DNA from: Asterella californica
Lineage: Eukaryota; Streptophyta; Marchantiopsida; Marchantiales; Aytoniaceae
DNA: 64,000 bases
Assembly (NCBI GenBank): GCA_036924285.1
Contig: JAYKYS010000001.1
Location: 29,759,501-29,823,500 of the forward strand
Reading direction: 5' to 3'
Below the pieces are notes generated by a model. It saw only the letters and a program-made list of their open reading frames with translations. It was not told the origin of the DNA and searched no databases. Of this stretch, positions 43,136-56,216 are shown one piece after another. Both the position numbers and the translations under genes were made by a program. Within the stretch, counting starts at the first letter, position 1, and every line of letters starts with the position of its first letter.

Positions 43136-46100
43136 TCAGTCTTCGGTTTGTTCTTCATCAGCATCGTTCTCCTCCGTCTCAACCTCTTCAGTAGCCGGGG
43201 CGTCTTCATCTCTCGTCATCTTCTCAGACTCCAGAAAGTTGAACAAATCTACTGATCCTCCACGTTGTTTGAACAACTTCACTCGCTTGCCGGCCACAGA
43301 TAGTTTCAAAGGAGTACCATCTAGCTCTCGTAAACTATAAGTGGCATTCTCATAAACATCTAACACAACATAAGGCCCGAACCATCTTCGCGAGAACTTA
43401 CGAAGTGTAGAATGCTGGTTCTCCAGCGTGCTATCATACACCAGAACCCAATCACCAACACGTATTGGCTTTGGTCGTAGTCGGTGAGTCTTGTCGAAAC
43501 GCTCCTTGTTTCTAACTCGAGCCACCTTCAGCTTCTCTTGCGCCTCAGCAAGATCCTCCTCCCTTCGCTCCAACTGCCTAGTTCGTAAAGCAAGGAGTGA
43601 AGTATGATCTATATCATCTTCCCACGGTAGAGTAGCCCACGTAGGAAAGTCCTCCTCAGCAGGCATGATCGGCTTCTGCCCCAACATAAGCTCAACTGGC
43701 ATGTAGCCAGTCGTGGTACAGTGTGTAGTTCTATCAGCCCATAAAGAAAATGGAAGCAGCCTCGGCCACTCTCTAGGCCTACCATCACATGCTTTTACTA
43801 AAGCGTGAACGATAGAAGGGTGTCCTCGTTCACTCTTACCAATGCCTTCTGGATTCATGGCAGTAGTAAGCCGAAGCTTTACTCCATAGCGAGCAAAGAA
43901 CTCCTTCGCTTCTGCACCTCTCAGCTCGCCCCTATCTGCTCGTAGTCTTCCAACAGATCCATAACGACAGATAATATCTTCAAGCACGAATCTACATATG
44001 TTCTCCGTAGTCTTCGTGCGCAGTGCTCGTCCCTCCACGTAGTTGGAGAGATCTTCCCGAGCTAACACCAAGTAGCGCATCCCTCACAGTCTCGGCGGCA
44101 TCATCACAAGATCAAGGACCCACGAAAAATGAATACTAGGTGGGTAGGTAGGTACAAGTCCATCTCTGTAACGGACTTTAGAGTAGAACTGGCAGTGCAG
44201 ACACGACCCAACAAAATCCACTACGTCTTGATACAAACCCTTCCACCAGTATCGCTCCTTCATCTTCGTGTATGTAGCCCAAACTCCACGGTGTCCAGCC
44301 CACAAGGTGTCATGAAACTCCTTCAGCAGATTCAGCTTCGTCGGTTGATCATCCACTACTCTAGCCAACATCCCATCTCTTCTCTTCGGACGTTTCCACA
44401 GATAACCTTCACGTAGAAGGTAACCGTACGCTTTTCTTCTGATCTCCTTGAACTCTGCATCACTCCATCCCTCTCGTCTGCATAATAAACTCAGATAGTA
44501 TCCGATATCGCGGAACTTCTCCGTGTAGAACTCCTCATAGAACGGCAGTGGTTCCAAGTCTGAAGTCTGTTGACCAACTTGGCACCAAACGTCTCTCTTC
44601 TCTTCATCTTCGACTTCAGTAATCATCTCTTCTTCATCTGTATAACAAGCCCTAGATAACATGTCTGCAACAAGATTATCCTTTCCTGCTATATGCTTCA
44701 GCTCAGGGTTCATACTCCGGATATAAGCAATCCATCGTAGCATTGCTATGTCTGGAGTATTACAGTTTGCTATCATACCTAGCAAAGGCAAACAATCTGT
44801 TTCTACTATCACACGGGCACCTATCAAGAACTCTCGATCTACCTTCATAGCAGTAACAGCTCCCCACAACTCACGCTTCACTTGAGGATAGTTACGTTGT
44901 CTATCTGTTAAGATCCGAGCTCCAAACCTTGAAACAAACCGCACGCCTTCTGCATCTTCTTGACCGACTGCCCATCCAATCGCCTTTGGACTCGTGTCAA
45001 TAGTCAGTATGATAGGTCTTCCGCTCTCGTAGTTAAGTCTCCTTAGTACAGGTGGAGACTTCAGAATCTCTTTCAGCTGCTCCATCGTCTCGTGATGCTC
45101 TTGCCGCCAAGTAAACCTCTTCTCCTTTCTCAGAAGTGCATACAGAGGCTCGGCAATGTGTGCATAATGAGGAATACTCACACGAAAGAACACACAAGCT
45201 CCTAAGAATCGTCGAACCTCAGTGATGTTGGTACAGTCTGCTATCCTTGCTATAGCATCTACCTTCTCTGGGTTCGGCCCTCTTCCAAAAGTACCGCATA
45301 AGTGACCCACCACCACGATCTCTGACATTCCAAAACGAGATTTGGTACCTGACAGAGTGAGGTGTACCTCTTCCAAGCGCATCAGAATCTTCTCCACATC
45401 TCGGATGTGGTCTGCAACGAACTTTCTGCAACCATCAGCAGTCATAGTCTCGTCCTTGTCCTCCACCGGACAGCCTTTCATGGGGATATCATCAAGAAAT
45501 GGGATAGTAACCTCAGGTACAAACTCTCGTAACACCTTATGCATCGCGTTTTGCATATGAGCTACTGAGTTTGTCGCACCCTGAGGAAGAGTACACATCC
45601 GCATCAACCCCAAAGGTGTACGCATGGTAGTCAAGTCTCTACTCTCCAAAGCAAGCTGAAACTGATCATAACCTGAAAACAGATCTCCAATAGAATAGAT
45701 AGATCTTCCAGCAAATGCCTCGGCTACTTCATCAACCACAGGTCCTGTTCCAACATTTCGAATCGTGATGTTGTTAGCAGGCTGTAAGTCTTGGATGAAG
45801 CGTAAAGCTCCTGTCTTCTTAGGTACTGTGAACCATCGGCTAGAGTACGGAGCCATAGATGGTTCAAGAATACCCATCCGCATCCTCTCCTTCAGTAAGT
45901 CAATAACCTTCGGTAGCAAGGCACGAGGGACTGGAATCGGCTTCAAGTCCCAAGGTACGTGAGGAACAGTGAAGATAACCATCGGAGCTATCACACTAGG
46001 ATCCACACAACCAATCTCTCCAGCTGAGAAAGAAAATGCCTTACCATGGCTAACTATCATCTGCTCGAAAGCTTGTTTCTCCACTTCAGTCAAGAAGCCA

Positions 46101-46792
46101 CCCCCTCCTATCTGGAGCTGCTCGAGTGTCTCTTGAGTAAACTCGTGTCCTATCTGTCTAGGATCTCTCAGTACAGGCTCAGTGGCCGCTAACTCCATCT
46201 GCTGTCGTGAATCAACAGGTAACTGGGTCGCCACTGGCTTCACCTTCTTCGCTACAGTTTTGTATTTGGTGTGAACCTCTGCTTCTTCACGAGAGCCACA
46301 CCAGCAGATTGCATCCTTCCATCCACTCTCCAGTCTCGGATGAGGACGAGATTGCAAGCACGAGACAATCTCCTCATAGACCTTACGAGAGTGGATAGGG
46401 ATCACCACCCTTCCTCCCATCTGCTCCATCATCCTATCTACATCATCCAGCCAACGAACAAAAGACTGTACACCTACAAACTCCTCGTAAACACCAGAAA
46501 TCGTCTCACCTTCACTCAGAACTCCTATACAGCGCAGATTTTCTGCATGCTTCTCCATCTGCCTTCTACTCTTCTCAGTCAAATTCTCTACACACGTGAA
46601 CTCACTCCAATCATCAGAACTGAAAGCCATCAAACCAGATTTCCAACTATGTACAGTGTAGCAGTTTTCAGAATCTTGAGCAACCTCTTCGTCAACCTCC
46701 TGTGATCCCACAGGCTGCTCAAGCGGGATCATAGTAGTAGCAGATCCATCACTCTTGGTATCCCGTCCTACAAGAGTGGTTTCTGAAAACCC
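43136..46792 (-). pseudogene. element A pol: RT, RNase H, integrase, GPY/F tail
   Basis: It is entered by -1 frameshift at 46786-46792. RT has RWFTVPKKTGALRFIQD, DLFSGYDQFQL and IPFLDDIPMKGC. RNase H has ILTIDTSPKAIGW, VKRELWG, ETDCLPLLG and VADMLSRA. Integrase has the zinc site (AGHRGVWAT, CLHCQ), WVLDLVMMP, RADRGEL and IGKSERGHPS. The tail has WFGPYVVLDVYENATYSLRE (GPY/F), then an acidic end. A TGA at 44084-44086 stops translation within integrase at MMPPRL; the frame then continues unchanged to 43136. Protein similarity to element C is high throughout, so both are one family or sister families. Confidence 0.9.
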
Positions 46793-49321
46793 TTGCTCCT
46801 ACAGATAGGAGAATCTCTCAAAGTTTGTCTGTTTCGTTCGTGGTTCGTACGAACGGTCAGATTCTGCACAGAACGTCTATCATCTGGACTACGGATCCTA
46901 GCATAGTGAGATCCATCATCCATCACCTTCGTCTCCATTCTAACTGCGGTGATATAAGGTTGACCAAGAATCACAAGATATGAAGCAGAAGACTGCATGA
47001 AGAAGTGTTGATCTACCTCCACATCACCCAGCTTCACTCTCACGTTGGGACAAGCGCCGTATAACTCACCCTTCTGGTTGTTTGCAGCTCGTAGCACCCA
47101 ACCATGGTTCAGTTCGATAGGCCACTGTCCTCTCTCGTACACCTCCCTTTGACATGATGTTGATCTCTGAACCGTGATCAACTAACGTAGCAACAAGTTC
47201 AAGACTTCCGAGACGAACTCGTGTAGCCGTCGTAGCACGAGCCCAGTGCCTTTTTCTGAAGTCACTATCAGTAGCTGGACCCTCGTCGCTAGCTTCTTCA
47301 TCATCAAACTCAGCAGTGTTGGTACCAGCAACCAACGCTTCTTGCTGGTACTCTGCATCATCAGCCTCCTGAAAATGCACCTTGCCGAACTCTGCATCAT
47401 TCACAGAAGCTCCTATAACATCTATCATTTGACTTTCTACTTGCTCGGACATCACCTGTCTCTTCCGCTTGATGATGTCAATGATCAGTTCGTGAAACTC
47501 CCTCTTCGCAATACCAAGAACCTCCCGAAGAGAAAACTCGATTCGTGCGTCAAGTATTCTCTGCTCCAAGATGCTCTTGAGATCAGTTGAAGTCTCTATA
47601 TCAGCCGCCAACTTATAAGCCGGTCCCTTCCCTTTCTCTTGGGCAGTGAACCGTCTACCAGCAGTCGTTGGCTCCTGCTGGGATCTCTGCACGTCCTCCA
47701 TCGGACCTGGTGCAGGTGGAGGAGCTGCAGAAGTAGAAGGGATGTCTTCAGGAGGAGCAGCTCGTCTCCTCGTGACCCTCCGTCTATCTCCAGTCTCCTC
47801 TGGAACTCCAGTATCAAGTTCAGAGGCTTCTCGCTGCCTCTTCTCCTCCACAGAAGCATCCTGCCAGTGAACGTGTCTATCCACGTCCAAGAATGCTTTG
47901 ATAGACGCAGCATCAACAGGATCTCCCCACCCTGTGACCCTACGGATAGTTTCTGCTCCTCTCTTCAGTACTTCAGAAGGAACTTGAACAGGTTTCTTCT
48001 CAGTAGTCCTATCTAGCAACGTAGGACTAGAAGAAACTTCAATATGACCGGCATATACATCAGGATTTACCGGTGGTGCCATCAGTGCATGTACAGTTGC
48101 AGCAGCTGTAATCTGAGGTAGACTCCTCATGCCTCCTCGTCCAAACTGCGTGCTTAGCGGCTCTCCAGTAGAAGAAAGGTGCAGCCTACCGTTCTGGTAG
48201 CGAACCACACCATCTCGTAGAGCAGCCGTGAGCTCTTGACAGTCCCCTCGAAAATGATCTTGACTGTCACACCAGATACATCTACGAACAGGAGCACCTC
48301 CTGGACGTGCAGCAGCAGGCGCCGGTGGCTGCTCTCTCTGCAGACCAGCTAACTCCACCTTCAGTTCTCTCATCTGCCGAATCAGATCTTCGATCTGGTT
48401 CTGCTGTCCATGGTTCTCTGCAGGTCTCTGAATCGGTGCCCTTTGTGCAGGAACTGGCACCACTGGTATCAAAGGTATTGCAGCCGGTACAACAGGTCTA
48501 GGAGCCGGGGTCGGAGGTTGCTGTACTTGAGGAGCAGCACGAGGTTGAAAGGCTGCTTCTGCAAGCGGACGTCCTCCCACGGCCACTCTTCCTCACCTCT
48601 GTCTTGTTAGTACAGCAACGGCGTCCTCGACTCTTCCCCAATCCATAGTAATTCCTCCTTCAGCCGATCGGTCAGCCAACATAAAGCATAACCGATCTGC
48701 CGTAGCATCATCGGTAGCTTGCAGAAAAAGTTCAGTTCTCCTAGCATCTAGAGTTATGCGCTCTAGAGTTGAGAGTTGTCGGTATCTCCGATCAAACTCT
48801 CTCAACATCTCATTCAGACTCATCATACGACCAGGTTGCTGCTCAACCCAGTCCAGAAACGTTCTTCTAGTGACTCTCTCTGAATCTTCTTCGAGAAACT
48901 CCTCTCGAAGAGATCGTTCGAAACTCATCCAGACACCTAGATTTCTTCTCTGTACATCCCTAACTTGGTCCCGCAACTCAGGGATTACAGCTAACTCAAA
49001 ACTCCCTATCATCTCAGCATCAGTAACTCTAACTAGTTCCATCTCTCCTCTGTATTCACGCAGATACCTAGAAATATCTCTACCATCAAATCTGCCACAT
49101 CTATTAACTATCGCTTGCAAAGCTTTGGTAGATTTCAACTCACCCCCTCCAACGATCGGATGCTGTTGGACCAGGGCCGCAAGCGTCTTCAGGATCTCAG
49201 CTGTATCAAGACCAGATGCAGATGTCGCAGCAGTCGCAGGTGCAACAGCAGGTGCTGCAGCAAACGTAGATGCAGCAGCCGTAGAGGTAGCACCAGCAGC
49301 GCTTCCGCTCTTCCGATCCAT
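46768..49321 (-). pseudogene. element A gag-protease
   Basis: The first ATG is at 49321 (MDRKSGSAAG). Gag is followed by an in-frame TGA at 48593-48595. The same frame then continues with a Pro-rich linker, zinc knuckle CIWCDSQDHFRGDC and the protease start TLVDHGSEINIMSK, where an extra G near 47153 shifts the frame; the remainder (GELYGACPNVRVKLGD, VILGQPYITAVRM) is in the next frame and ends TAG at 46768. The triad is D-H-G as in element C. Confidence 0.85.
46786..46792 (-). promoter_or_regulatory. candidate -1 frameshift site GGGTTTT, element A
   Basis: Zero-frame codons are AAG GGT TTT CAG, with the gag-protease stop 16 nt further on and the -1 frame open into pol. It is identical in heptamer and phase to element C although flanking sequence differs. 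Confidence 0.65.
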
Positions 49322-49371
49322 CTTCTTCTTCGTCTTAGAACTCAACTTCACGTTCAATCACCCCAAGAAGC

Positions 49372-49389
49372 CTCTCAGTGGAAGCACCA
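49372..49389 (-). promoter_or_regulatory. element A primer-binding site, probably tRNA-Thr
   Basis: The plus strand reads CTCTCAGTGGAAGCACCA. UGGAAGC-A-CCA is the 3' end expected for a tRNA starting GCUUCCA, as plant tRNA-Thr does (from memory). It starts 7 nt inside the 5' LTR. It differs from the tRNA-Trp sites of elements C and D. Confidence 0.6.
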
Positions 49390-49396
49390 GATTGTA

Positions 49397-51128
49397 TGTC
49401 GAGGCGAGAGTTTCCTGGGAAGGGCGAACCTTCTAGCTGTGATACGATCGTGAAGCAGAGGACGAAAAAATCACACGAAATACGGACCGCAAGGAAACAA
49501 ACCACCATGTTCTCGATCCAGCCAAGATAAAACACACGGCGTGCAAGTAGATCTTCAACTCCAGGTCAATCAGATTGCAAAGCTCACGTTCAGCAACTCA
49601 GAATATCAGAAAACTGCTCCTGTGAAGCACCAGCGCGTTCACCTAGAAGCTTCCCGTTTTCTATTCAGAAAGATACACGTACAAGTTCTTGGTCTCCTCT
49701 CTACTCGATTCTGCTCTCTACTCTCAATCCCTCGATATCAAAACTCTGATCAGACAGAAGTTCTCTTCAGACGTAACCTCTGTAAAATCTTCTTCTCAGT
49801 TCTACTGTTTTTTTTTACTCGATAGCTTCCGCACAGTAAACTCTACACTGCTCGATGATCGACAAACTGCGATAATGCGATAATGGACAATGAATTCTTC
49901 CTCACCGGAGTACACCCCTCTAGGTTTTCCTCCATCCTACGCATCCTTCACTGTCACCTGGCAGAGGTAAAAGACGCCCTAAACAGATGGCAGCAGAAAA
50001 AATAACTCACTGATAATATATCTACACGTAAGAAGACTATTTCACTAAGCTACGCAGGTTCATCTGTACGGACGGCCACCGAGTCGGCCGTACAGTCAGC
50101 ATCTGACACCTCCACTCGAAGTAACTCCACCACGGCTACCTCTGGCCACCGGAATCACCTCGTTCTGACACGTGGAGCCCGAGTTATCATCATTGTCGTC
50201 TCCCGGCCCTCTTAAACTTCGAAGTGTCGTAAGTATTGCCTCATTGCCTCAAGTATCAGTTTCACTTGATTTTTCGACCCAAGTGAATAATATTTCGAAC
50301 CCTACATTTTTCTACAAAAGAATTGGTACCGACTTGGAGTATCTTTGATGCCATCTCGCTACCCCAGGACTTAGAGGGCCGCAACCGAATTCGTACTAAT
50401 TACCCCGCCAACCCGAAGGTGAGAGGTCCATTTCGAAACCCGGTGGTAATCTCCCTCTAGCATCCACACTAGGTGACTGCACTAGTGCAGGGGTAGACGG
50501 AGGCGTCCCGCATTCACGGTACGTTTAAGGGACATCTAGTGTCCCGTCCCTAGGCAACTTGGTGCCCCTCATATTCCCCCGAAGGGGCCAGCCTACTCCA
50601 AGCCGGTTGTGAGTATGAAGGGATTTGATCCGGAGACCTCCTCCCTACAAGTTTCTCAGCTACACCACGGAAGCTGATCTCACAACTGGTTTTGAAGACC
50701 AGTTTCTAAGCTAATATGCTAGAAAGCTGCGGTATTTCGTCTTTCCTTTGCTAACACGAAGTGCCATAACTTTCTCTAAACATGCTCTTTTTGTACATTT
50801 CGAATTTTAAACAAATACTAAATACCATAATCTACATGAGAAAAATCTAAAAAGTATTTTTCGAACTCACTCTGATTTATGGTAAATTTCCCGGTATCAG
50901 AAATCTTGTAGAAAAACTCCAAGTAACTTTTCGCCTGCAACTCCGTTTGCAACTTTTGAACATACCACGGTGATCAGCGCGACGAGACCTACGCCGTGGT
51001 GTTTTCAGATTTTCGAATGCTCTCTTCCTCCAGAATCGGCTTCTCTGAGGTTTTAACTTCACTCAAAGAGACTAACTTCAAACTGAGAGGTGAATTATTC
51101 ACTATGTGGAATAATTCACATCACGACA
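49397..51128 (-). repeat. element A 5' LTR (1732 bp)
   Basis: It is colinear with 41367-43089, with an 8-bp duplication (ATGCGATA) near 49875 and one extra T in a T-run. The tRNA-like module lies at 50603-50689. Confidence 0.95.
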
Positions 51129-53080
51129 GCGTGACCGCCAACTGGAACACTGGAGCCAAGTTGACTCCCAATGCCTTCATATCCGTGGCTGAGAATAGTG
51201 GGGCTCGCAAAACTGCTGTAGCCGCCCCCAACATCGAGTTCGACGTCGCATCCACAGACGGCGAAAGTGGACTCACATCACACCCACTCCTGGATGTCGA
51301 TGCCTCCAACTCTACTGCACCATCGGTAGGTCGTTTAGGAACCATAGATGTGGTCCTCAACGCTTCCGATAACATGAACGACTGAGGAAGCCTGGCTTGT
51401 CTACCAGCCTCCGCGTGTTGTGGATCCAACTCCACTGACGCACCTCGTGGTTCATAGGCACGTACTGCACCTCTAGTCACTGCCGCAGATGTCTCAATCT
51501 GCGCCACACCAGCCATGAAGTCAAAGTCACCTCCTTCTCCTCCATAAGACGTGGAAGCCTCTGTTCCACCTGATCTCCGCTGGACCATAGCCATACTAGC
51601 TATCATCTGCTCCAACGCTTCAATCCGAGCAGCCATACCTGCTTCTGACGTCGTAGCAGGGGGTGGACCGACCGGTCCTCTCCCAGGTGCTGGACATCTA
51701 CCTCCAGCTCGACCACCACGACCTCCCTGAGCTCCTCCGCCTCGTCCACGATCAGCCTTCCTTTGCCGCAACTCGGGATGGAGATCAAAACAACGGTCAC
51801 TACTGTGACCAGGTCGTCCGCAATGCTCACATTGCCTAGGTACTGCTTGAGACGTCCTTGATGTCCATGACGTCTCATAATCTCTCCTCTGTGGACAGTC
51901 TCTCTGCTGATGAGGACCATCACACGTCCAGCAAGGACCCGCTTGCTGCTGACTAGAGAAGGACGGCATGGGCTTCTGCCCATCAGATCCTCCAACACCT
52001 CCCTGAGATCGTGACTGCTCCGCACGATCCTTACCACCACCACCACCACCACCACCACGCTGTTGCGTAACCTGTGATCCTCGAGAAGAGGTGGTCGCTC
52101 CATGTGGTGTCTCCTTGCTGAACCCAGCAACCACCACCCTCTCCTCCACCATGTTGAGCTCAATCTGCTCAGCCAGACTAAAGACAACCGTCAACGTCGG
52201 AGCGATATCTCTAAGGAAAGTAGCATCTCTAACTCTCCTACGTAGCTCCCGGTCTAGTATCCCATACCAGAACTGGACTGCTTGTGCTTCCGTCACCCCT
52301 TGGGTAACGCTGATCAACCGGCTCATGCGAGTAAACGCCTCGCGTAGGCTCTCTCCAGTCTTTCGTTGGAACTCCTGCAGACTCCTCAACTTGTCGGTCC
52401 GCACACCCTGATAGTTCTTCCTCAAACATTGGAAGAACTGAACCACAGGGTTAAACCCTGGTGGTATCCCACTCACACTACCACCTGCTTCACTACCTGT
52501 GGACGCATCGCTGGTAGTAGGTACTCCGCCACCTACGGCTGTACCATTGCTACTGGCACCGAACTCGTAGGTGTTACGCCTCCCGAAACTGCGCCAGTAG
52601 TGATAGAAACGTAGTTGGGAGACCAATGTTGTCTCCACAACTCGATCTCAACACTGTAATCTCGCCTGAACTCATGATAATCGTCCATCGGCGGTCCCTC
52701 CAAGTGTTGGAACAAACCCTTCCACGTCATGAAGGGTGTAAACAGTTGTGGGTTTCGCATCTGCTGCAGATCGCACCAACTGTCGAACTCCTGGATGAAG
52801 TCATCCAGCTCAATGGTACCAACTGTACCCGAGTAACATCGAGGCCCCTTCGTGGCCCCATAGATCTCGTCCATGTCCCACAACAACGGTGTGATGACAC
52901 TAGACTCACCATCAGAAAACGCGATGTCTGCGTCTGACTCGTCCTTTGGAACAACCGACGACAATGGTGTAGGTAGTCGGTACCTCACCCCACTCCGTGT
53001 ATACCCACTGTTCGAGAAGTCCCCACCAAAACCTCCCGAGAACTCCGTGATGAGAGAATCCCGCTAACACACTCTCCAAT
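51129..53080 (-). pseudogene. element B gag with two zinc knuckles
   Basis: The N-terminal part lies in 53080-52533 (WDMDEIYG, LDDFIQEFDSWCDLQQ). After a frameshift near 52600 the Gag core follows (PVVQFFQCLRKNYQGV, QEFQRKTGESLREAF, AVQFWYGILDRELRRRV), a Gly-rich stretch, and the knuckles CWTCDGPHQQRDC and CEHCGRPGHSSDRC. It then runs through a Ser/Thr/Pro linker into the A insertion and on into protease at 41366. A TAG near 53060 and frame changes affect the first 20 codons; the B' copy at 1-381 shows the better-kept start. Confidence 0.85.
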
Positions 53081-53615
53081 CGGAAGCCGCAATCTCCGTC
53101 ACCACCGTAACCACCACTTGCCTAACCCCGCTCCTACTGAGCTCACCTATCCCCTACTAGGACGATCAAGGTAAGGGCAACTTGTATCTGCCATCACCAC
53201 AAGCAGCCTCTCACGGTCTGTTGGTCGTCACTCCAACCGCACCGTGAGAGAGACAAAGGTAGTCTGACTGGTCCGCAACTCCAGCCTCACTACCGACAGC
53301 ACACTGGAGTGAACTCACTCCGGAAATCAAGCGCCAACACAAGCAAACGCGGCGCACAAACAGGAAGCAGAATATGGAGGGGTTCCAACCACAAGAAGTC
53401 CAAACGATAACCCTCCACACTCAAACATTCACATAAAGAGAAATCCAGCCCCACCCGGACTGACGTCTCCTCATCGGTGACCACATGCACAATATATGGT
53501 CACCAACAGTCGTAACTGACACTGGAGGTCACTAACTAGATGTCTACACCTCTAGTAGCTCCAAAAACATTCACGTGGCAGCTCTACTAGCTCACCCAAG
53601 ACACCTGCCACCAAT
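53081..53615 (-). other. element B leader with candidate primer-binding site at 53596-53613
   Basis: It is non-coding and matches 382-867. It contains the inverted repeat CTCTCACGGT / ACCGTGAGAG (about 53210-53252). The candidate PBS on the minus strand is TGGTGGCAGGTGTCTTGG, separated from the LTR end by AT; the tRNA is not identified. Confidence 0.5.
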
Positions 53616-54348
53616 TGCCTTTATACACGTCTCTACGGTATAGACAAGCACTACCACAACTATAGCTTGCCCCTAATACTATGGGGTCGCCCTACCATTC
53701 CTCTAGGAACGTGCGAGAAGGTCTCCTACTACCTTATACAAGTCCATAAGTACTTGCACGCATCCATTAGGACACCAAGAGCTATTGGTCTAGTGATAAA
53801 GCCAAAGCTAAGACTACAGAGTTAGGAGTCCAGGTCCAGGAATAGTGTTGGGATGGGTGACCAGCTGAAGCTTGGATACCTCTCTCACGCACGCCAGCAA
53901 GCTGGCTTGCGGCGGGCGCGGGCTCGGGCTCAGGCTCAGGCTCAGCTCTGCTCTGCTCTCACGCCTCCGCACTCACGCACCTCTGCTCCTCCTAGCCTTT
54001 TTGCACTTGCGGGTGTCACGGCAGCGAACTTTGACATGCCATAACTTCTTCAATCCTTGGCCAAACTCCACGAAACTTAGTGCACTAGAATCGTCTCTCC
54101 AATGCGCTTCCAAAGAGCCCACTCCGGCCCGACATTGACAAGTATTTCAGCTGCCACGCCCAAACGCGCAATCTGGCTCCAACAAGTCACTTCAAGAACA
54201 TTCCGCAAAATTTCTGCAGCGCTTCCGCATGACAGAAATCTCCACTCGACCCCAACAACAGCAAATCGATCTGCGACCAGCAATGTAACATGCGCCCACA
54301 CACCTCGATCACAGCTCCAACAATCAACCACGAACGACAACGCTGTCG
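53616..54348 (-). repeat. element B 5' LTR, truncated by element D
   Basis: It is homologous to 868 to about 1700 of the B' LTR, including CCAGCAAGCTGGCTTGCGG and the GGCTC repeats at 53921-53962. The outer part of the LTR is missing at the border with the element D LTR and was not found on the far side of D. Confidence 0.65.
53783..53862 (+). promoter_or_regulatory. tRNA/5S-like polymerase III motifs in the element B LTR
   Basis: TTGGTCTAGTGATAAAG (A-box-like), GTTAGGAGTCCAGGTCC (degenerate B-box-like) and GAATAGTGTTGGGATGGGTGACC (5S box-C-like) occur in the same order as in the B' LTR at 1043-1122. The 5S-like part is unchanged between copies while the neighbourhood has diverged. Confidence 0.45.
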
Positions 54349-56216
54349 CGTCGGACGTTTTGCGTGAAGGATGTCCAGGAAAACACGAGGTTCCTGGCTG
54401 TGGAGATATTGTGTGTTGAAACAGAGACAAGACAGAGATAAACAATCACGAAAACGAATGCTGCGATATATTCACTCCCAAATGTATGTACACTGCCGTT
54501 TCTTTCTCCTAACAGTAAAGAACTGATAATCAGACCTGAGCGGTCCGTAACCTACTTCAGAAGCCCTAAAACAAACCCCTGAATCACAACCCCGACCCAA
54601 AACCACCGAAGCGTAACTCAAAGCAAGAGAAACTTCTCTTTGCTAACAAACAGAGCCACAGCAGTATCACAAGATCCAAACCCAAGTCCAAACCACATCC
54701 ATGTATAAGCTCTTAGCTAAAGCTAGCTACCACAAGCTGTATACAACCAACCAGAATTCTAACGAACTCAAAAGAGCAAAACCCGTAGCGAAGAAACCGA
54801 AAAAGGCCTATCTGTGGACTTCCTCTTTTCGCTGAACGGACTTCAGATGTCGATAGGGTCTCCTCCGCTGACTTCGTTAACCCAAGAAACCTTCAGATCC
54901 GACTCCCAACAGCCGAGATATCGCCGATTTTCGGTCGCAGGTGACCGAACCTCCAAAAACTCCTCCCTGCGGCTTAAAACCGCTCACACCGCACAAACGG
55001 ATCGTCCAAACTGATATCCGTCTTTGCTGGCAGATAGATCTAGCTACCCTGAACCCAACGAGACTCCAAACAAGTCGTTTGGAGTTCCCCTTGCAAAACC
55101 ACTCGAGAAATTTGGCCGCAGGTTGCAAAAATTGACGTAAATCAGCTCCCTGCGGCTCAAACTTGCTCACCACACTCAAACCAACAATCCAATTCACACA
55201 CGGTCTTCTCCTATGAGTAGATGAAGACTCCCTGATCGCGTAGGCACCAAGAACGAAGAGCTTGGCTCACCGATCGCGAAGAACAGCCCAACCTCAGGTC
55301 GCAGATGAACGAAAATCTGATGTAAGCGCTTCCATGCGAGCCAATTTCACTCAGAACTTCCAAACCGCCCGATGAAAACTGGTATCGTCTTCAATTTCCT
55401 GTAGAACTCGGTGTTCTGATCCTGTTGGATCCAAGGACAGCAAGTTTGGACTCCGGAACGGCCCGAACGGTCCAACTCTCCTTCACAGGTAACTGAAAAC
55501 TTCAAATCTGCTTCCTGCGTCTCAATTTCACTCAGTATGCACTCCCCGATCCGTCTCTTCCCAAACCGTTTGAACCAGTGCGTAGCCTGCACAGATCTGA
55601 ACCCAACGACGCCTTGCGCGCTTGCATTGGACTCCCAAATCTCCTGAACCGTCCACCGACAGGTCGCAGACGCAAGCTAGCCCCTAAGCTGCCCCCTTGT
55701 CTACAGTCTCTGTACGTACAGTTCTCCCCTGAATACCCTGAATAATAAGAAGCAGGCCCCTTGCGTCTTTGATATAATGCCTGAAGCCCTAAATACCCAG
55801 TCAGCAAGTAACCAAGAGCCTAGCTTGATTTTACCTTCTTTCGAATCGCATAACTTCTTCTCTGGATGTCCAAACGAAGTAAACAAGATGCCCATGGAAA
55901 GCTGACAACGAGCTCTACCCATCCATGTGATGAAAGTGAAGATCCGAAGTTGCACCAAAAGCCCGTAAGCTGGGGCCTAGCTTGTTTTCTTCATCTTTCG
56001 AGTCTTGTAACTTTTCCACTAGGCGTCCAAACGAAGTAGATGAAGTGCCTATGGAAAGCTGACAAGGAGCTCTATCCACTGGTGCGATAAAAACGAAGAT
56101 CCGAAGTGGTGCCAAAAACCCGTAAGCTGGGGTCTAGCTTGTCTTCTCATGAGTGTCTTTGGAACGACAAGCATCGAAGTTTGAATTTCATGTAGGAGCC
56201 GGTCCACGACACGACA
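54349..56216 (-). repeat. element D 3' LTR (about 1868 bp) with internal 157-bp tandem repeat
   Basis: It begins near CGTCGGACGTTTTGCG (the first T of TG is lost) and ends CACGACACGACA. Units of 157 bp at 55819-55975 and 55976-56132, each with GTCCAAACGAAGTA and GAAGATCCGAAGT, form a direct tandem pair. The same pair is in the 5' LTR. Confidence 0.8.

Larger units (their letters stand above)
41367..51128 (-). mobile_element. element A: recent Ty3/gypsy retrotransposon inserted between gag and protease of element B
   Basis: The LTRs differ by about 10 substitutions and two small indels by eye (about 0.6%), making this the youngest insertion here. The target duplication is GCGT (41363-41366 and 51129-51132). 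Domain order is as in element C. Three lesions: TGA at 48593-48595 in gag, a 1-nt insertion near 47153 in protease, and TGA at 44084-44086 in pol. Confidence 0.95.
27358..54348 (-). mobile_element. element B: Ty3/gypsy retrotransposon carrying a DNA methyltransferase and a PHD finger, split by elements A and C
   Basis: The pieces in coding order are 54348-53616 (5' LTR, truncated), 53615-53081 (leader), 53080-51129 (gag), 41366-38293 (protease, methyltransferase, RT) and 29770-27358 (RT end, RNase H, integrase, PHD). Excising A (41367-51128) joins the gag frame to the protease frame without a break (VTLSESEDVV). Excising C (29771-38292) joins VQQTKVETIAR to IPRPTDVSRV. Polyprotein order is therefore Gag-PR-DNMT-RT-RH-IN-PHD, largely in one frame. 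Several premature stops and frameshifts make this copy inactive. A purine run AGTTAGGGGGGCGAT at the 3' end (27358-27372) may be the polypurine tract. Confidence 0.8.
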
